In this document: piece after piece, positions 20,436 to 29,131 of the stretch | Layout: each line of letters starts with the position of its first letter | Numbering within the stretch: position 1 is the first letter of the stretch | Assembly (NCBI RefSeq): GCF_000226215.1 | Contig: NZ_AGFF01000014.1 | Location: 1 to 64,000, forward strand | DNA length: 64,000 bases | Reading direction: 5' to 3' | DNA from: Dietzia alimentaria 72 | GTDB taxonomy: Bacteria > Actinomycetota > Actinomycetes > Mycobacteriales > Mycobacteriaceae | Program-made: the position numbers and the translations under genes | Notes under the pieces: model-generated | Database searches by the model: none | Told to the model about the DNA's origin: nothing | What the model saw: only the letters and a program-made list of their open reading frames with translations

Positions 20436-20860
20436 GCCCCCGGCGGGACGTCGGGGAGCTGGGGCCGGACGACAGCGTCCTGGTGATCTCCGTCGCCGCG
20501 GAATTGTCCGGCCTGCACGCGCAAACCCTACGTACCTACGATCGACTGGGGATCGTCATCCCCGAACGCACCAGCGGTGGCGGCCGACGCTACTCACTGC
20601 GCGATGTCGCACTGTTGCGGGAGGTTCAGCGCCTGAGCCAGGAAGAGGGCGTCAACCTCGCCGGGATCAAGCGGATCATCGAGTTGACCAACCAGGTCGA
20701 TGCACTTCGCAGTCGCGTGTCCGAACTGGTCGACGAGGTGGCCGCGCTCCGCCGCCGTACCGGAACGGCGGGTCGGGCCGGTGAGTTGGTCCACGTACCG
20801 CGCTCCACGTCGGTCGTGGTGTGGCGGCCTCGTCACGAACGTGAGCGCCGCGAAGACTGA
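20432..20860 (+). CDS. hspR: Heat-shock repressor HspR (MerR family)
   Basis: HspR represses the dnaK operon and clpB by binding HAIR boxes, with DnaK acting as co-repressor in studied actinobacteria. The 142-residue protein has the MerR helix-turn-helix (ISVAAELSGLHAQTLRTYDR, then GGGRRYSLRDVALL) and a C-terminal coiled coil (VDALRSRVSELVDEVAAL). The ATG overlaps the dnaJ stop. Matching operators are visible at 16310 and 36676. Its stop codon lies inside the iron box of the next operon. Confidence 0.95.
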   Translation: MSPRRDVGELGPDDSVLVISVAAELSGLHAQTLRTYDRLGIVIPERTSGGGRRYSLRDVALLREVQRLSQEEGVNLAGIKRIIELTNQVDALRSRVSELVDEVAALRRRTGTAGRAGELVHVPRSTSVVVWRPRHERERRED

Positions 20861-20876
20861 GGTAAGGCTTGCCAAT
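20858..20876 (+). promoter_or_regulatory. Iron box before the iron ABC transporter
   Basis: TGAGGTAAGGCTTGCCAAT resembles the IdeR/DtxR operator, with a good left half and a weaker right half. It starts on the hspR stop codon and lies 45 nt before the GTG of the binding-protein gene. Confidence 0.65.
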
Positions 20877-20921
20877 GGTAGATTTCGGGTGTTCCCGATA
20901 AGGCAATCATCGGAGTCTGTA

Positions 20922-21944
20922 GTGACCCATCGAACTCGCGGCCTCGCCGTCGCTCTCACCGCCGTCCTGGCGGCCTCGCTGACTGCATGCGGGCTGTCCG
21001 GAGGTAGCAGCGACGCGTTGGTCGTCTACAACGCCCAGCACGAATCCCTGACCCGCGAATGGGCCGAAGAGTTCACCGCGGAGACCGGGATCGATGTGGA
21101 ATTGCGCAACGGTAGCGACTTTGACCTGGGCAACCAGCTCGTCGCGGAGGGAGATGCCTCCGGGGCGGACCTCTACCTGACGGAGAACTCCCCGGCTATC
21201 TCCATGGTGGCCCGTGAGGGACTCCTGGCGCCCGTGTCCGAGGAGACGCTGACGCAGGTGCCTGAGGAGTACCGGCCGTCCAGCGGCGACTGGGTCGGCA
21301 TCGCTGCCCGCTCCACGGTTTTCGTCTACAACCAGGACGCGGTCGCCGAGGACGAACTCCCGAGGTCCTTCGCCGACCTGGCGAGTCCGCGGTGGAAGGG
21401 CAAGTGGGGTGCCGCGCCGGCAGGGGCGGACTTCCAGGCCATCGTCTCCGCCTCACTCGATCTCGCGGGCGAGGATGCCACCCGGACCTGGCTCGAGTCG
21501 CTGAGAGGTCCCGACGGTAAAACCGCCACCTACAAGGGCAACAAGCCGATCCTCGCCGCCGTCAACTCGGGTGAACTCGACGGTGGGGTGATCTACCACT
21601 ACTACTACTTTGGTGACCAAGCCGGGACCGGGGAGTCCTCGCAGAACGTGGTCCAGCACTACTTCCGCAACGGCGGGCCGGAGTCGTTTGTCTCTCTCTC
21701 GGGCGGGGGCGTCCTCGCCGACGCCCCGCACGCCGAGGACGCGCAGCGCTTCTTGGCCTTCATCACCTCGAAGAAGGGCCAGGAGATCCTGCGGGACTCA
21801 TCCTTCGAGTACCCCGTCGCATCCGGTGTGGAGGCGAACCCAGAGCTGGTCCCACTCGCGGAGCTCAACGCCCCGGCCGTCGACCCGTCGGGCCTGAACG
21901 GCCCGGAGGTGACCGACCTGATGATCTCGCTCGGACTGGCCTGA
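20922..21944 (+). CDS. fbpA: Iron(III) ABC transporter substrate-binding lipoprotein
   Basis: This lipoprotein captures ferric iron outside the membrane and hands it to the permease. The 340 residues begin with a signal peptide ending in the lipobox LTAC (lipid-anchored Cys near residue 22), followed by SDALVVYNAQHESLTREW, the typical start of the FbpA/AfuA class. Paired tyrosines expected to bind Fe3+ are in VIYHYYYFGDQ. The start is the GTG at 20922 with GGAG upstream. The operon continues with permease and ATPase at 4-nt spacing or overlap. The iron box supports iron rather than phosphate, thiamine or spermidine as the cargo. Confidence 0.88.
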   Translation: MTHRTRGLAVALTAVLAASLTACGLSGGSSDALVVYNAQHESLTREWAEEFTAETGIDVELRNGSDFDLGNQLVAEGDASGADLYLTENSPAISMVAREGLLAPVSEETLTQVPEEYRPSSGDWVGIAARSTVFVYNQDAVAEDELPRSFADLASPRWKGKWGAAPAGADFQAIVSASLDLAGEDATRTWLESLRGPDGKTATYKGNKPILAAVNSGELDGGVIYHYYYFGDQAGTGESSQNVVQHYFRNGGPESFVSLSGGGVLADAPHAEDAQRFLAFITSKKGQEILRDSSFEYPVASGVEANPELVPLAELNAPAVDPSGLNGPEVTDLMISLGLA

Positions 21945-21948
21945 GCTG

Positions 21949-23565
21949 ATGGCGATCGTCGCGCCACCACGGCCCACCGCACCGCCCGGCCCTGACCTGC
22001 AGGCCGGGCCATCAGAGCGGACTGTGCGCCCCGTGACGCGAGATCAGGTACGCCGCCCCCCGATCGCGCTGTCGGTGATCGTCGCGGCGCTCACGGTCCT
22101 GTTTCTGGTGCCGGTGGGCTACATCGTCTGGCTCGCCGCGGACATCGGACCGGCACAGGCCGCCGAACTGGTGCTGCGTGAGCGCGTCTTGCGGCTGCTC
22201 GGTTCCACACTCGCCCTAGTGGCGGTGACCGTCCCGCTCACCGTGGTGCTGGGCGTGGCCGCGGCCTGGCTGGTTGAAAGGACCACGCTGCCCGGCCGCC
22301 GGATCTGGGGAGTGCTCTTCGCGGCGCCGCTCGCGGTGCCGGCGTTCGTCATCAGTTACGCCTGGCTGGGAATCGATCCGTCGATCGGCGGACTGTCCGG
22401 TGGCGTGCTCATCGCCGTGTCGGCGTATTTCCCACTCGTCTATCTGCCGGCGGCGGCGACGCTGCGGTGGATCGACCCCGCCGAGGAGGAGGTGGCCCGG
22501 TCCCTCGGTCTGTCGGGGGCGTCGATCGTGTTCAGGGTGCTGGTCCCGCAACTGCGGCTCGCCGTTCTGGGCGGGGCGCTGCTCGTGGCGTTGCACCTGC
22601 TGGCCGAGTACGGCGCGTTCTCCATGATCCGCTTCGACACGTTCACCACGGCGATCGTGGACCAGTATCAGTCGTCCTTCGCCTCCGCATCGGGTGGCGT
22701 GCTCGCCGGGGTCCTGGTACTGGTGTGCCTTGTTCTGCTGGTGATGGAGGCCGGGGCCCGCGGGCGTGCCCGGTATGCCCGACTCGGTTCGGGCACCGCG
22801 CGTCGCACCACTCCGGTGCGTCTTGGGCGATGGACGCCGGTCGCGCTGCTCGGCGCGCTCGCGGTTGTGGTGATCTCCCTGGGCGTGCCCGTGTTTGTGG
22901 TGAGCAGGTGGCTCGTCGTGGGCGGGGTCGAGGTGTGGGCGAATCCGGACCTGGCGGAGGCGTTCGGACAGTCGGTGGGCTACGGGTTCTACGGCGCCGC
23001 CGGCGCCGTGCTGCTGGCGCTGCCGGTGGCGTGGCTGACCATCCGCTACCCCGGGCCCACTGCCAGGCTGGCCGAGGCCGGCAACTATGTGGCCAGCTCG
23101 GTCCCGGGCATCGTTGTGGCGCTGGCCCTGACCACGGTGTCTGTGCGGATGCTGCCGCAGATCTACCAGACCGTGGTGCTGGTCCTGGCCGCGTACGTCC
23201 TGCTATTCCTCCCGCGCGCCGTGGTGACCCTGCGCGCCGGCCTGGCTCAGGCTCCGGAGAGCCTCGAAGAGGCGGCCCGATCGCTCGGCTGCCCGCCGTG
23301 GCGCGCGGTCCTCACGGTGACTGTACGACGCATGGCGCCGTCGATGCTCGTCTCGTTTGCGCTGGTATTCCTGGCGGTGATCAACGAACTCACCGCTACG
23401 CTGCTGCTCTCACCGGCCGGCACCAGCACCCTCGCGACCCGATTCTGGGCTCTGGGACTGGACCTGGATTATGCGGCCGCAGCGCCCTTCGCGATGATCT
23501 TGATCGTGATGTCCGCACCCATGACCTATCTGTTGCTGCGCCAGACCACGGTGGGTGGGCGGTGA
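21949..23565 (+). CDS. fbpB: Iron(III) ABC transporter permease, fused two-domain type
   Basis: The 538-residue membrane protein has about 12 segments arranged as two homologous halves, each with a BPD-transport EAA loop (EEEVARSLGLSGASIVFRV in the first, LEEAARSLGCPPWRAVLTV in the second). This is the FbpB/CysW-like fused form used by ferric-iron importers. The gene begins 4 nt after the binding-protein stop and overlaps the ATPase start (GTGA), so the three proteins are made together. Confidence 0.9.
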   Translation: MAIVAPPRPTAPPGPDLQAGPSERTVRPVTRDQVRRPPIALSVIVAALTVLFLVPVGYIVWLAADIGPAQAAELVLRERVLRLLGSTLALVAVTVPLTVVLGVAAAWLVERTTLPGRRIWGVLFAAPLAVPAFVISYAWLGIDPSIGGLSGGVLIAVSAYFPLVYLPAAATLRWIDPAEEEVARSLGLSGASIVFRVLVPQLRLAVLGGALLVALHLLAEYGAFSMIRFDTFTTAIVDQYQSSFASASGGVLAGVLVLVCLVLLVMEAGARGRARYARLGSGTARRTTPVRLGRWTPVALLGALAVVVISLGVPVFVVSRWLVVGGVEVWANPDLAEAFGQSVGYGFYGAAGAVLLALPVAWLTIRYPGPTARLAEAGNYVASSVPGIVVALALTTVSVRMLPQIYQTVVLVLAAYVLLFLPRAVVTLRAGLAQAPESLEEAARSLGCPPWRAVLTVTVRRMAPSMLVSFALVFLAVINELTATLLLSPAGTSTLATRFWALGLDLDYAAAAPFAMILIVMSAPMTYLLLRQTTVGGR

Positions 23566-24608
23566 ATGCGCGCCGAGACGAAGTCGGGCAGGGGCACCTC
23601 GCCGTACGCGACCTGACCAAGTCGTTTGGCGGGCGCGAGGTCCTGAGCGGGATCGACCTGGACGTCCCCTCGGGTGGCTCGGTGGCGGTGGTGGGCCCGT
23701 CCGGCTGCGGTAAGACGACGCTGCTCAGGGTGATCGCAGGCTTTGAACAGCCCGACTCGGGCTCCGTCAGCCTGGGAGGTCGTGAGCTCACCGGGCCACG
23801 CGGGGTTCCGGCGCACCGGCGGCGGATCGGGTACGTCCCGCAGGACGGCGCGCTGTTCCCGCACCTGAGCGTGGGTGCGAACGTCGGCTTCGGGTTGGCG
23901 CGGCGGGATCGGACCCGGGACAGGATCGCCAGCCTGCTCGAGCGGGTCGCCCTCGACCCCGATATGGCGCGGCGCCGCCCCGACCAGCTCTCCGGCGGGC
24001 AGCAGCAGCGGGTGGCGGTGGCGCGGTCCTTGGCCCAGTCGCCGCATGTCGTGCTGCTGGATGAGGCGTTCTCCGCACTCGACGCCGGGCTGCGTTCCGA
24101 GATTCGCTCGGCGGTGGCCGATATCCTGCGCACGGGCGGGGTGACGGCCCTGCTGGTGACCCACGACCAGGAGGAGGCGCTCTCGTTCGCCGATCGCGTG
24201 GCGGTGATGCGGGAGGGAGCCTTCGTGCAGGTGGGCCGACCGCGGGACGTGTACCTGCACCCCGCCGACGACACCACCGCCGAGTTCTTCGGGGAGGTGG
24301 TGAACCTGTCCGGGCAGGTGCGCGACGGTGTGGCCGAGACCGTGCTGGGGCCGGTCAGGGTCGATGCGGGGGATGGGCCCGTGGCGCTCACCCTCCGTAC
24401 CGAACAGTTGGAGCTGAGCGCGCCGGAAGACGGCGCCGCCCGCGGGGTTGTCCGTGACACCCGGTTCTTCGGCCCGGCCGTGCGATGCGAGATCGACGTC
24501 TACGGCGCGGGGATGATGGTGGCCCGATGCCGACCGCAGAACGCGCCGGAGGTCGACGACGAGGTGGGCATATCCCTGGTCGGCGACGCCCGGCTGCGCG
24601 GTCGCTGA
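23562..24608 (+). CDS. fbpC: Iron(III) ABC transporter ATPase
   Basis: The 348-residue ATPase powers iron import. Walker A is GPSGCGKTT, the Q loop YVPQDGALFPHLSV, the signature LSGGQQQRVAVARSLA and Walker B VLLDEAFSALD, with H in VTHDQEEAL. The C-terminal TOBE-like region is present (VALTLRTEQLEL). The start is a GTG overlapping the permease stop. The gene ends 59 nt before the acyl-activating fusion gene, which has its own iron box, so both may be induced together under iron starvation. Confidence 0.92.
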   Translation: MNARRDEVGQGHLAVRDLTKSFGGREVLSGIDLDVPSGGSVAVVGPSGCGKTTLLRVIAGFEQPDSGSVSLGGRELTGPRGVPAHRRRIGYVPQDGALFPHLSVGANVGFGLARRDRTRDRIASLLERVALDPDMARRRPDQLSGGQQQRVAVARSLAQSPHVVLLDEAFSALDAGLRSEIRSAVADILRTGGVTALLVTHDQEEALSFADRVAVMREGAFVQVGRPRDVYLHPADDTTAEFFGEVVNLSGQVRDGVAETVLGPVRVDAGDGPVALTLRTEQLELSAPEDGAARGVVRDTRFFGPAVRCEIDVYGAGMMVARCRPQNAPEVDDEVGISLVGDARLRGR

Positions 24609-24636
24609 CAGCACATTGATTCCTCTTCGATTTCTC

Positions 24637-24655
24637 TAAGGGTAGGATTGCCTAA
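24637..24655 (+). promoter_or_regulatory. Iron box before the adenylation-carrier-acyltransferase gene
   Basis: TAAGGGTAGGATTGCCTAA agrees with about 14 of 19 positions of the IdeR/DtxR consensus and ends only 12 nt before the GTG start at 24668. Such a short distance suggests a leaderless or near-leaderless transcript whose core promoter is covered by the repressor. Confidence 0.7.
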
Positions 24656-24667
24656 TACAGTGTCCGT

Positions 24668-27316
24668 GTGACGGCCACATATTCGCATCAGGCACTGGGG
24701 TCCCGGGCACCGATGTCGCTCGGCCTGGCCTCCGCGTTCACCGATCGCGGCAGCGCGGTGGCCGTGGTGACGGATGACGCGGAGTACTCGTACGCCGATC
24801 TCGCGGACATGGTCGACGTTCGCAGTCGCGACTACCCGAGCACGGTCACCGGACGTCGGATGGTCGGCATGCTCGCCCACAACACGATCGACTTCCTGGT
24901 GGACTACCTGGCCGCCCACGAGGCCGGCCACGCCGTCCTGCTGCTGCCCCCGGACAGTCCGGCCACCGATGCGCTGGTCAGCGCGTGGACCCCCGATGTG
25001 ATCGCAGGCGACGGTCGCGCGATCCCGGATGCGGCCCACCACGCGGCGCCACGGCACGACCTGCACCGGGACCTCTCGCTACTACTGAGCACCTCCGGCT
25101 CCACCGGCGCCCCCAAACTCGTCCGACAGTCCCGTGAGGCGGTGCTGGCCAACGCCCGCTCGATCGCCGAGTACCTGCGCATCCGCGACCGGGACCGCGC
25201 CATCACCACGCTCCCGCCGCACTACTGCTACGGGCTGTCGGTGATCCACAGCCATCTGCTCCGGGGCGCATCCCTCGTGCTCAACACCGATTCGGTCTCC
25301 ACGCCGGAATTCTGGGACCGGGCGGCCCGCCACGAGGTCACCACCTTCGCGGCCGTCCCGCACACCGTCGAACTCATCGAACGCGCGGGCCTGCACGTGC
25401 TCGACCGGCTCACCCGCCTGCGGTACCTCACCCAGGCAGGTGGCCGGCTCGCCCCGGACTCGGTCCGTCGGGTGGCTCATCACCTGGAATCGCGGGGTGC
25501 CGAACTCGTGGTGATGTACGGCCAGACCGAGGCCACGGCCCGCATGGGCTATCTGCCGCCGCACCTGGCGCGCAGCCGTGCCGAGGCGATCGGCATCGCG
25601 ATCCCCGGCGGCTCGTTTCGCGTGGACACTCCCGCCGGAGCCGCACCGGGGGAGCCCGGCGAGCTGGTCTACGCCGGCCCCAACGTCATGATGGGGTACG
25701 CCCGAACCTCGGCCGACCTCGCACGAGGCTCCGAGCTGGCGGAACTGCGGACCGGCGACCTCGCCCGTATCGCCGATGACGGACTCGTGGAGATCGTGGG
25801 CCGCATGGGTCGCGAGGCCAAGATCTTCGGCCACCGGATCGACCTCGGCCGGGTGGAATCCGTTTTGGCGGACGGCGGGTTCGACGCCTGGTGCGTCGGG
25901 GAGCCGGCCCGGCTCGTGGTGGTGGCGCGGGCGCAGTCGCCGGAGTTGGTGGCCGCTGCCGCGTCTGCCTCGGGACTGCCGACGTCGGCGGTGGAGGTCC
26001 TCGTCGTCGTCGAACCCCCACGCACCTCCGCCGGCAAGATCGACCAGGCCGCGCTCCGCACACTCGTCGCGGATCGCGACCGCACCCACGGCCCCGGAAC
26101 CGGACCAGGGGACGGCGCCCCCAGCGCGCTCGTCGCCCGCGAGCTCGGCTTGGACTCGTGCCCGCCGGAAGCCACATTCGTCGACCTCGGCGGCGACTCC
26201 CTGACCTACGTCGTGCTCTCCACCCGCCTCGAGGAACGCGTCCCTGACCTGCCGCGCGACTGGCACCTCCGCCCGATCGGCGAGCTGGACGCGCTGGCTG
26301 CCGGGCCGCCGCCCGCCCCGGTCTCGCGCTGGACGCCGTGGCGCGCGTGGACCCGCATCGACACCTCGGTGGTGCTGCGCGCGGTGTTCATCCTCACCAT
26401 CGTCGGCGGTCACACCCGCGCCTTCGCGGTCTACGGTGGTGCCCACGTGCTGGTCGCGCTCACCGGATACTCCCTGGCCCGGTTCCGTCTCCACTCGCAC
26501 TACACCCGGGAGCGGGCGCGCGGCGTCCTGGTCACCGCGAGCCGGATCGCCCTGCCGGCGATCGTGTGGTTGCTGCTGGTTACACCGCTGACCAGCCGAT
26601 ATCACTGGTACTCGCCGCTGCTGGCCACACACTTTTTCGGCCCGCACTCGTGGTCGGACGACCGCTGGTGGAACCCGTGGCAGATGTGGTTCATCGAGGC
26701 GGTGGTCTACCTCTTGCTGGGCGTGGCCGCGCTCATGGCGATCCCGGCGGTGACCCGGCTGGACCGGCGCTGGCCGTTCGCCCTGCCCGCCCTACTGGTG
26801 GCGGCGGGCCTGGTCGTGCGGTTCGGCGTGATCGACCTCGGCGGCGGGCCGCTGGTCTGGTACTCGGCGCCCGCCGTGTTGTGGCTGTTCGGCCTGGGTT
26901 GGGCGATCGCGCGCGCGGAACAGACGGGCACCGGTACGGAGGGCATCAGCCGTCGTCTCGGCCTGTGGCCCCGACTGGCCTGCACCGCCGTCGCCCTGGC
27001 GTGCGTGCCCGGGATGTTTGGGCACCCGTCGCGAGAGCTGCTGATCGTGGCGGGCATCGTGGCGCTGATCTGGGTTCCGGCGGTCCGGCTGCCGAGGCCG
27101 GTGGTCCGGCTGGTCACCCCGCTCGCAGCGGCGTCCCTGTTCATCTACCTGACGCATTTCCTGGTCTACCCGCCAATCCGCGATGCAGGCTACGAGTGGC
27201 TCTCGCTGGCCGCCTCGCTGGCCGTGGGGGTGGCTGCGTGGCTGCTGTGGGAGCGCGGGACCCGGGTGGTGCGGCGGCTCGTCGGCGCGTCTGTCGGCTC
27301 CCGCACGGACGGGTAA
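24668..27316 (+). CDS. Adenylation - carrier protein - membrane acyltransferase fusion
   Basis: The 882-residue protein joins three activities. Residues 1-470 are an AMP-forming acyl/aryl-acid ligase: STSGSTGAPK at 141-150, GQTE at 285-288, RTGD at 361-364, GHRIDLGRVE near 388-397 and catalytic Lys457 in TSAGK. Residues 485-545 are an acyl-carrier domain with Ser511 in GGDSL for phosphopantetheine. Residues 565-875 are a polytopic acyltransferase-3-like domain with about ten membrane segments, a His in GGH (582) and WQMWFIEAVVYLL. Together it could activate an acid, load it onto its own carrier and pass it to a membrane or periplasmic acceptor, comparable in logic to DltA-DltC-DltB. The iron box directly upstream and the iron importer next door suggest a siderophore or iron-linked envelope role. 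Substrate and acceptor are unknown. The start is the GTG at 24668. Confidence 0.85.
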   Translation: MTATYSHQALGSRAPMSLGLASAFTDRGSAVAVVTDDAEYSYADLADMVDVRSRDYPSTVTGRRMVGMLAHNTIDFLVDYLAAHEAGHAVLLLPPDSPATDALVSAWTPDVIAGDGRAIPDAAHHAAPRHDLHRDLSLLLSTSGSTGAPKLVRQSREAVLANARSIAEYLRIRDRDRAITTLPPHYCYGLSVIHSHLLRGASLVLNTDSVSTPEFWDRAARHEVTTFAAVPHTVELIERAGLHVLDRLTRLRYLTQAGGRLAPDSVRRVAHHLESRGAELVVMYGQTEATARMGYLPPHLARSRAEAIGIAIPGGSFRVDTPAGAAPGEPGELVYAGPNVMMGYARTSADLARGSELAELRTGDLARIADDGLVEIVGRMGREAKIFGHRIDLGRVESVLADGGFDAWCVGEPARLVVVARAQSPELVAAAASASGLPTSAVEVLVVVEPPRTSAGKIDQAALRTLVADRDRTHGPGTGPGDGAPSALVARELGLDSCPPEATFVDLGGDSLTYVVLSTRLEERVPDLPRDWHLRPIGELDALAAGPPPAPVSRWTPWRAWTRIDTSVVLRAVFILTIVGGHTRAFAVYGGAHVLVALTGYSLARFRLHSHYTRERARGVLVTASRIALPAIVWLLLVTPLTSRYHWYSPLLATHFFGPHSWSDDRWWNPWQMWFIEAVVYLLLGVAALMAIPAVTRLDRRWPFALPALLVAAGLVVRFGVIDLGGGPLVWYSAPAVLWLFGLGWAIARAEQTGTGTEGISRRLGLWPRLACTAVALACVPGMFGHPSRELLIVAGIVALIWVPAVRLPRPVVRLVTPLAAASLFIYLTHFLVYPPIRDAGYEWLSLAASLAVGVAAWLLWERGTRVVRRLVGASVGSRTDG

Positions 27317-27356
27317 CGTCGAACGCAGCCCGAGCACGCCGACGAGGAGGTCCTCC

Positions 27357-28211
27357 GTGCGCATCGCCGCCGCCCAGATCCTTACCGGACGCGACCCGCA
27401 GGACAACCTGCGTTTGGTTCGCGAATCGGTGACCGAGGCCGCCGCGCGGGGCGCCCGGATGGTGGTGCTGCCCGAGGCCACCATGCGCGCGTTCGGTGCC
27501 GGACGCCTGGACGAGATCGCCGAGCCGCTGGACGGCCCGTGGGCGAGCGCCGTCGCCGAGATCGCCCGGGAGCAGGGGATCGTGGTGGTGGTGGGGATGT
27601 TCACGCCCGGTGAGGGCGGCCGCGTCCGAAACACGCTTCTGGTCACGGGGCCGGCAGGCCGCGCCGATGGTGGCGCCGGCGAGGACCTGCACCTGGGTTA
27701 CGACAAGATTCACCTGTTCGACGCGTTCGGGTACGCCGAGTCCGACAACGTCGAGCCCGGAGACGTCACCCGCGTGGTGACCGTCGACGGAGTGGGGATC
27801 GGGCTGAGCGTCTGCTACGACATCCGCTTCCCCGGCCAGTTCCGGCAGCTCGCCGCCGACGGTGCACGCATCACGCTGTGCAGCGCGGCCTGGGGGCAGG
27901 GGCCGGGCAAAGTCGACCAGTGGCGCCTGCTCGCCAGGGCCCGAGCCCTCGACGCCACCACGTTCCTGCTCGCCGTGGGGCAGGCAGACCCCGAGGTGAT
28001 GGGGGTGGAGGTCAAGCCCGGCGCCCCCACCGGGGTGGGCCATTCGCTCCTCGCGGGCCCCGACGGGACCGTGCGGGCTGAAGCCGGCGCGGGCGCGGAA
28101 CTTCTGGTGGTGGATATCGACGACGACGAGGTCGCCAGCATCCGTAAGGTGATCCCGGTGCTGGCCAACGGAAGGGTCACGGAGAACTCTGGCGCCGGGG
28201 TCGGTCGATGA
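27357..28211 (+). CDS. Carbon-nitrogen hydrolase (nitrilase family)
   Basis: The 284-residue cytosolic enzyme hydrolyses a C-N amide bond. The triad is readable as E40 (VVLPEAT), K117 (YDKIHLFDAFGYAES) and C153 (LSVCYDIRFP). The HLFD block resembles omega-amidase/deaminated-glutathione amidase (NIT1/NIT2-type) members, so a repair amidase is more likely than a true nitrilase. The GTG start at 27357 has GAGGAGG 6 nt upstream. It overlaps the next gene by ATGA. Confidence 0.88.
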   Translation: MRIAAAQILTGRDPQDNLRLVRESVTEAAARGARMVVLPEATMRAFGAGRLDEIAEPLDGPWASAVAEIAREQGIVVVVGMFTPGEGGRVRNTLLVTGPAGRADGGAGEDLHLGYDKIHLFDAFGYAESDNVEPGDVTRVVTVDGVGIGLSVCYDIRFPGQFRQLAADGARITLCSAAWGQGPGKVDQWRLLARARALDATTFLLAVGQADPEVMGVEVKPGAPTGVGHSLLAGPDGTVRAEAGAGAELLVVDIDDDEVASIRKVIPVLANGRVTENSGAGVGR

Positions 28212-29131
28212 CCGGGCCCGACGGTACGCGCCCTGGCGACGACGCGCCCACGGAGAAGTTCCCGCCCACCGGCCCGGGCGATTCCGACGCGGACCCGCCC
28301 ACGCAGCAGCTTCCCCCCACCGAGCAGGCCCCGCCGACCGCACACATCCCGCCCGTCCCCGGTGGAACGCCGAGCACGGCGTGGTCCGAATACCCGGATG
28401 ACCCCACCGTGCCCATCCCGACCGGTGACGTGCCTCCACCGCCCGACGTGCCACCACCGGGAGATATGCCCCCGCCCGGTGGCGGAGGGTGGGACGACGA
28501 CGGCTGGGACGACAACGGCGGCGGGGGCTCGACGCCCTGGATGATCGCCGCAATCGTGCTCGCGGTGGCACTGGTCGCGGGGCTGCTGATCTGGTTGGTC
28601 AACGTCACCGGCGATGACTCCGAGTCGACCGCTACGTCCACCTCGACCGCGCCCTCGACGGTCACCCGGACCTCCAGCTCCACACGGCCGACCTCGCCCA
28701 CCGCCACCACGACCCGGCCGCCGAGTGCGGCCGAGCGATGCACGCCGGGGTTCGTGACCGACCGACTGGGCGAGGGCACCACCGTGCGTGAGTGTGACAG
28801 GGAGTTCCTGCTGGTCAGTGGCAAAGACGGCGAGACCGGCCTGTACACGTGGCGCGACGACAGCTGGGCGTTCCTTGCTGATCCGGGCTCTGACGTGTGC
28901 CGCGAACAGCTGGAAGAACTGGGCGTCCCGGACCGCTTCCGCCGGGTGTTCCAGCCCTGCGAGGCACCCATCCCCAGCCCCACGCGGAGCAGCACCGCCA
29001 GCTCGGAAGCCGCCCCGCCTCCCCGGGACACGGCCACCACCGACCGGACCACCACCTCGACATCGACCGACACCTCGACAAGCGAGGTCGACGAGGAGGA
29101 CTCGGACGAGGTCAGGGGCGATCGAAACTGA
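28208..29131 (+). CDS. Single-TM Pro/Thr-rich surface protein, unknown function
   Basis: The 307-residue protein has a long cytoplasmic Pro/Gly/Asp-rich arm (residues 1-107), one membrane segment (about 110-130, WMIAAIVLAVALVAGLLIWL), an external Ser/Thr-rich stalk, a small domain with four cysteines (C178, C194 region, then C-R-E-Q and FQPCEAP) and a Thr/Ser-rich end. Translation is coupled to the nitrilase by ATGA. Its last 20 nt overlap the end of the convergent globin-reductase gene. The layout is that of a wall-spanning anchored protein, not a recognised family. Confidence 0.75.
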   Translation: MTGPDGTRPGDDAPTEKFPPTGPGDSDADPPTQQLPPTEQAPPTAHIPPVPGGTPSTAWSEYPDDPTVPIPTGDVPPPPDVPPPGDMPPPGGGGWDDDGWDDNGGGGSTPWMIAAIVLAVALVAGLLIWLVNVTGDDSESTATSTSTAPSTVTRTSSSTRPTSPTATTTRPPSAAERCTPGFVTDRLGEGTTVRECDREFLLVSGKDGETGLYTWRDDSWAFLADPGSDVCREQLEELGVPDRFRRVFQPCEAPIPSPTRSSTASSEAAPPPRDTATTDRTTTSTSTDTSTSEVDEEDSDEVRGDRN

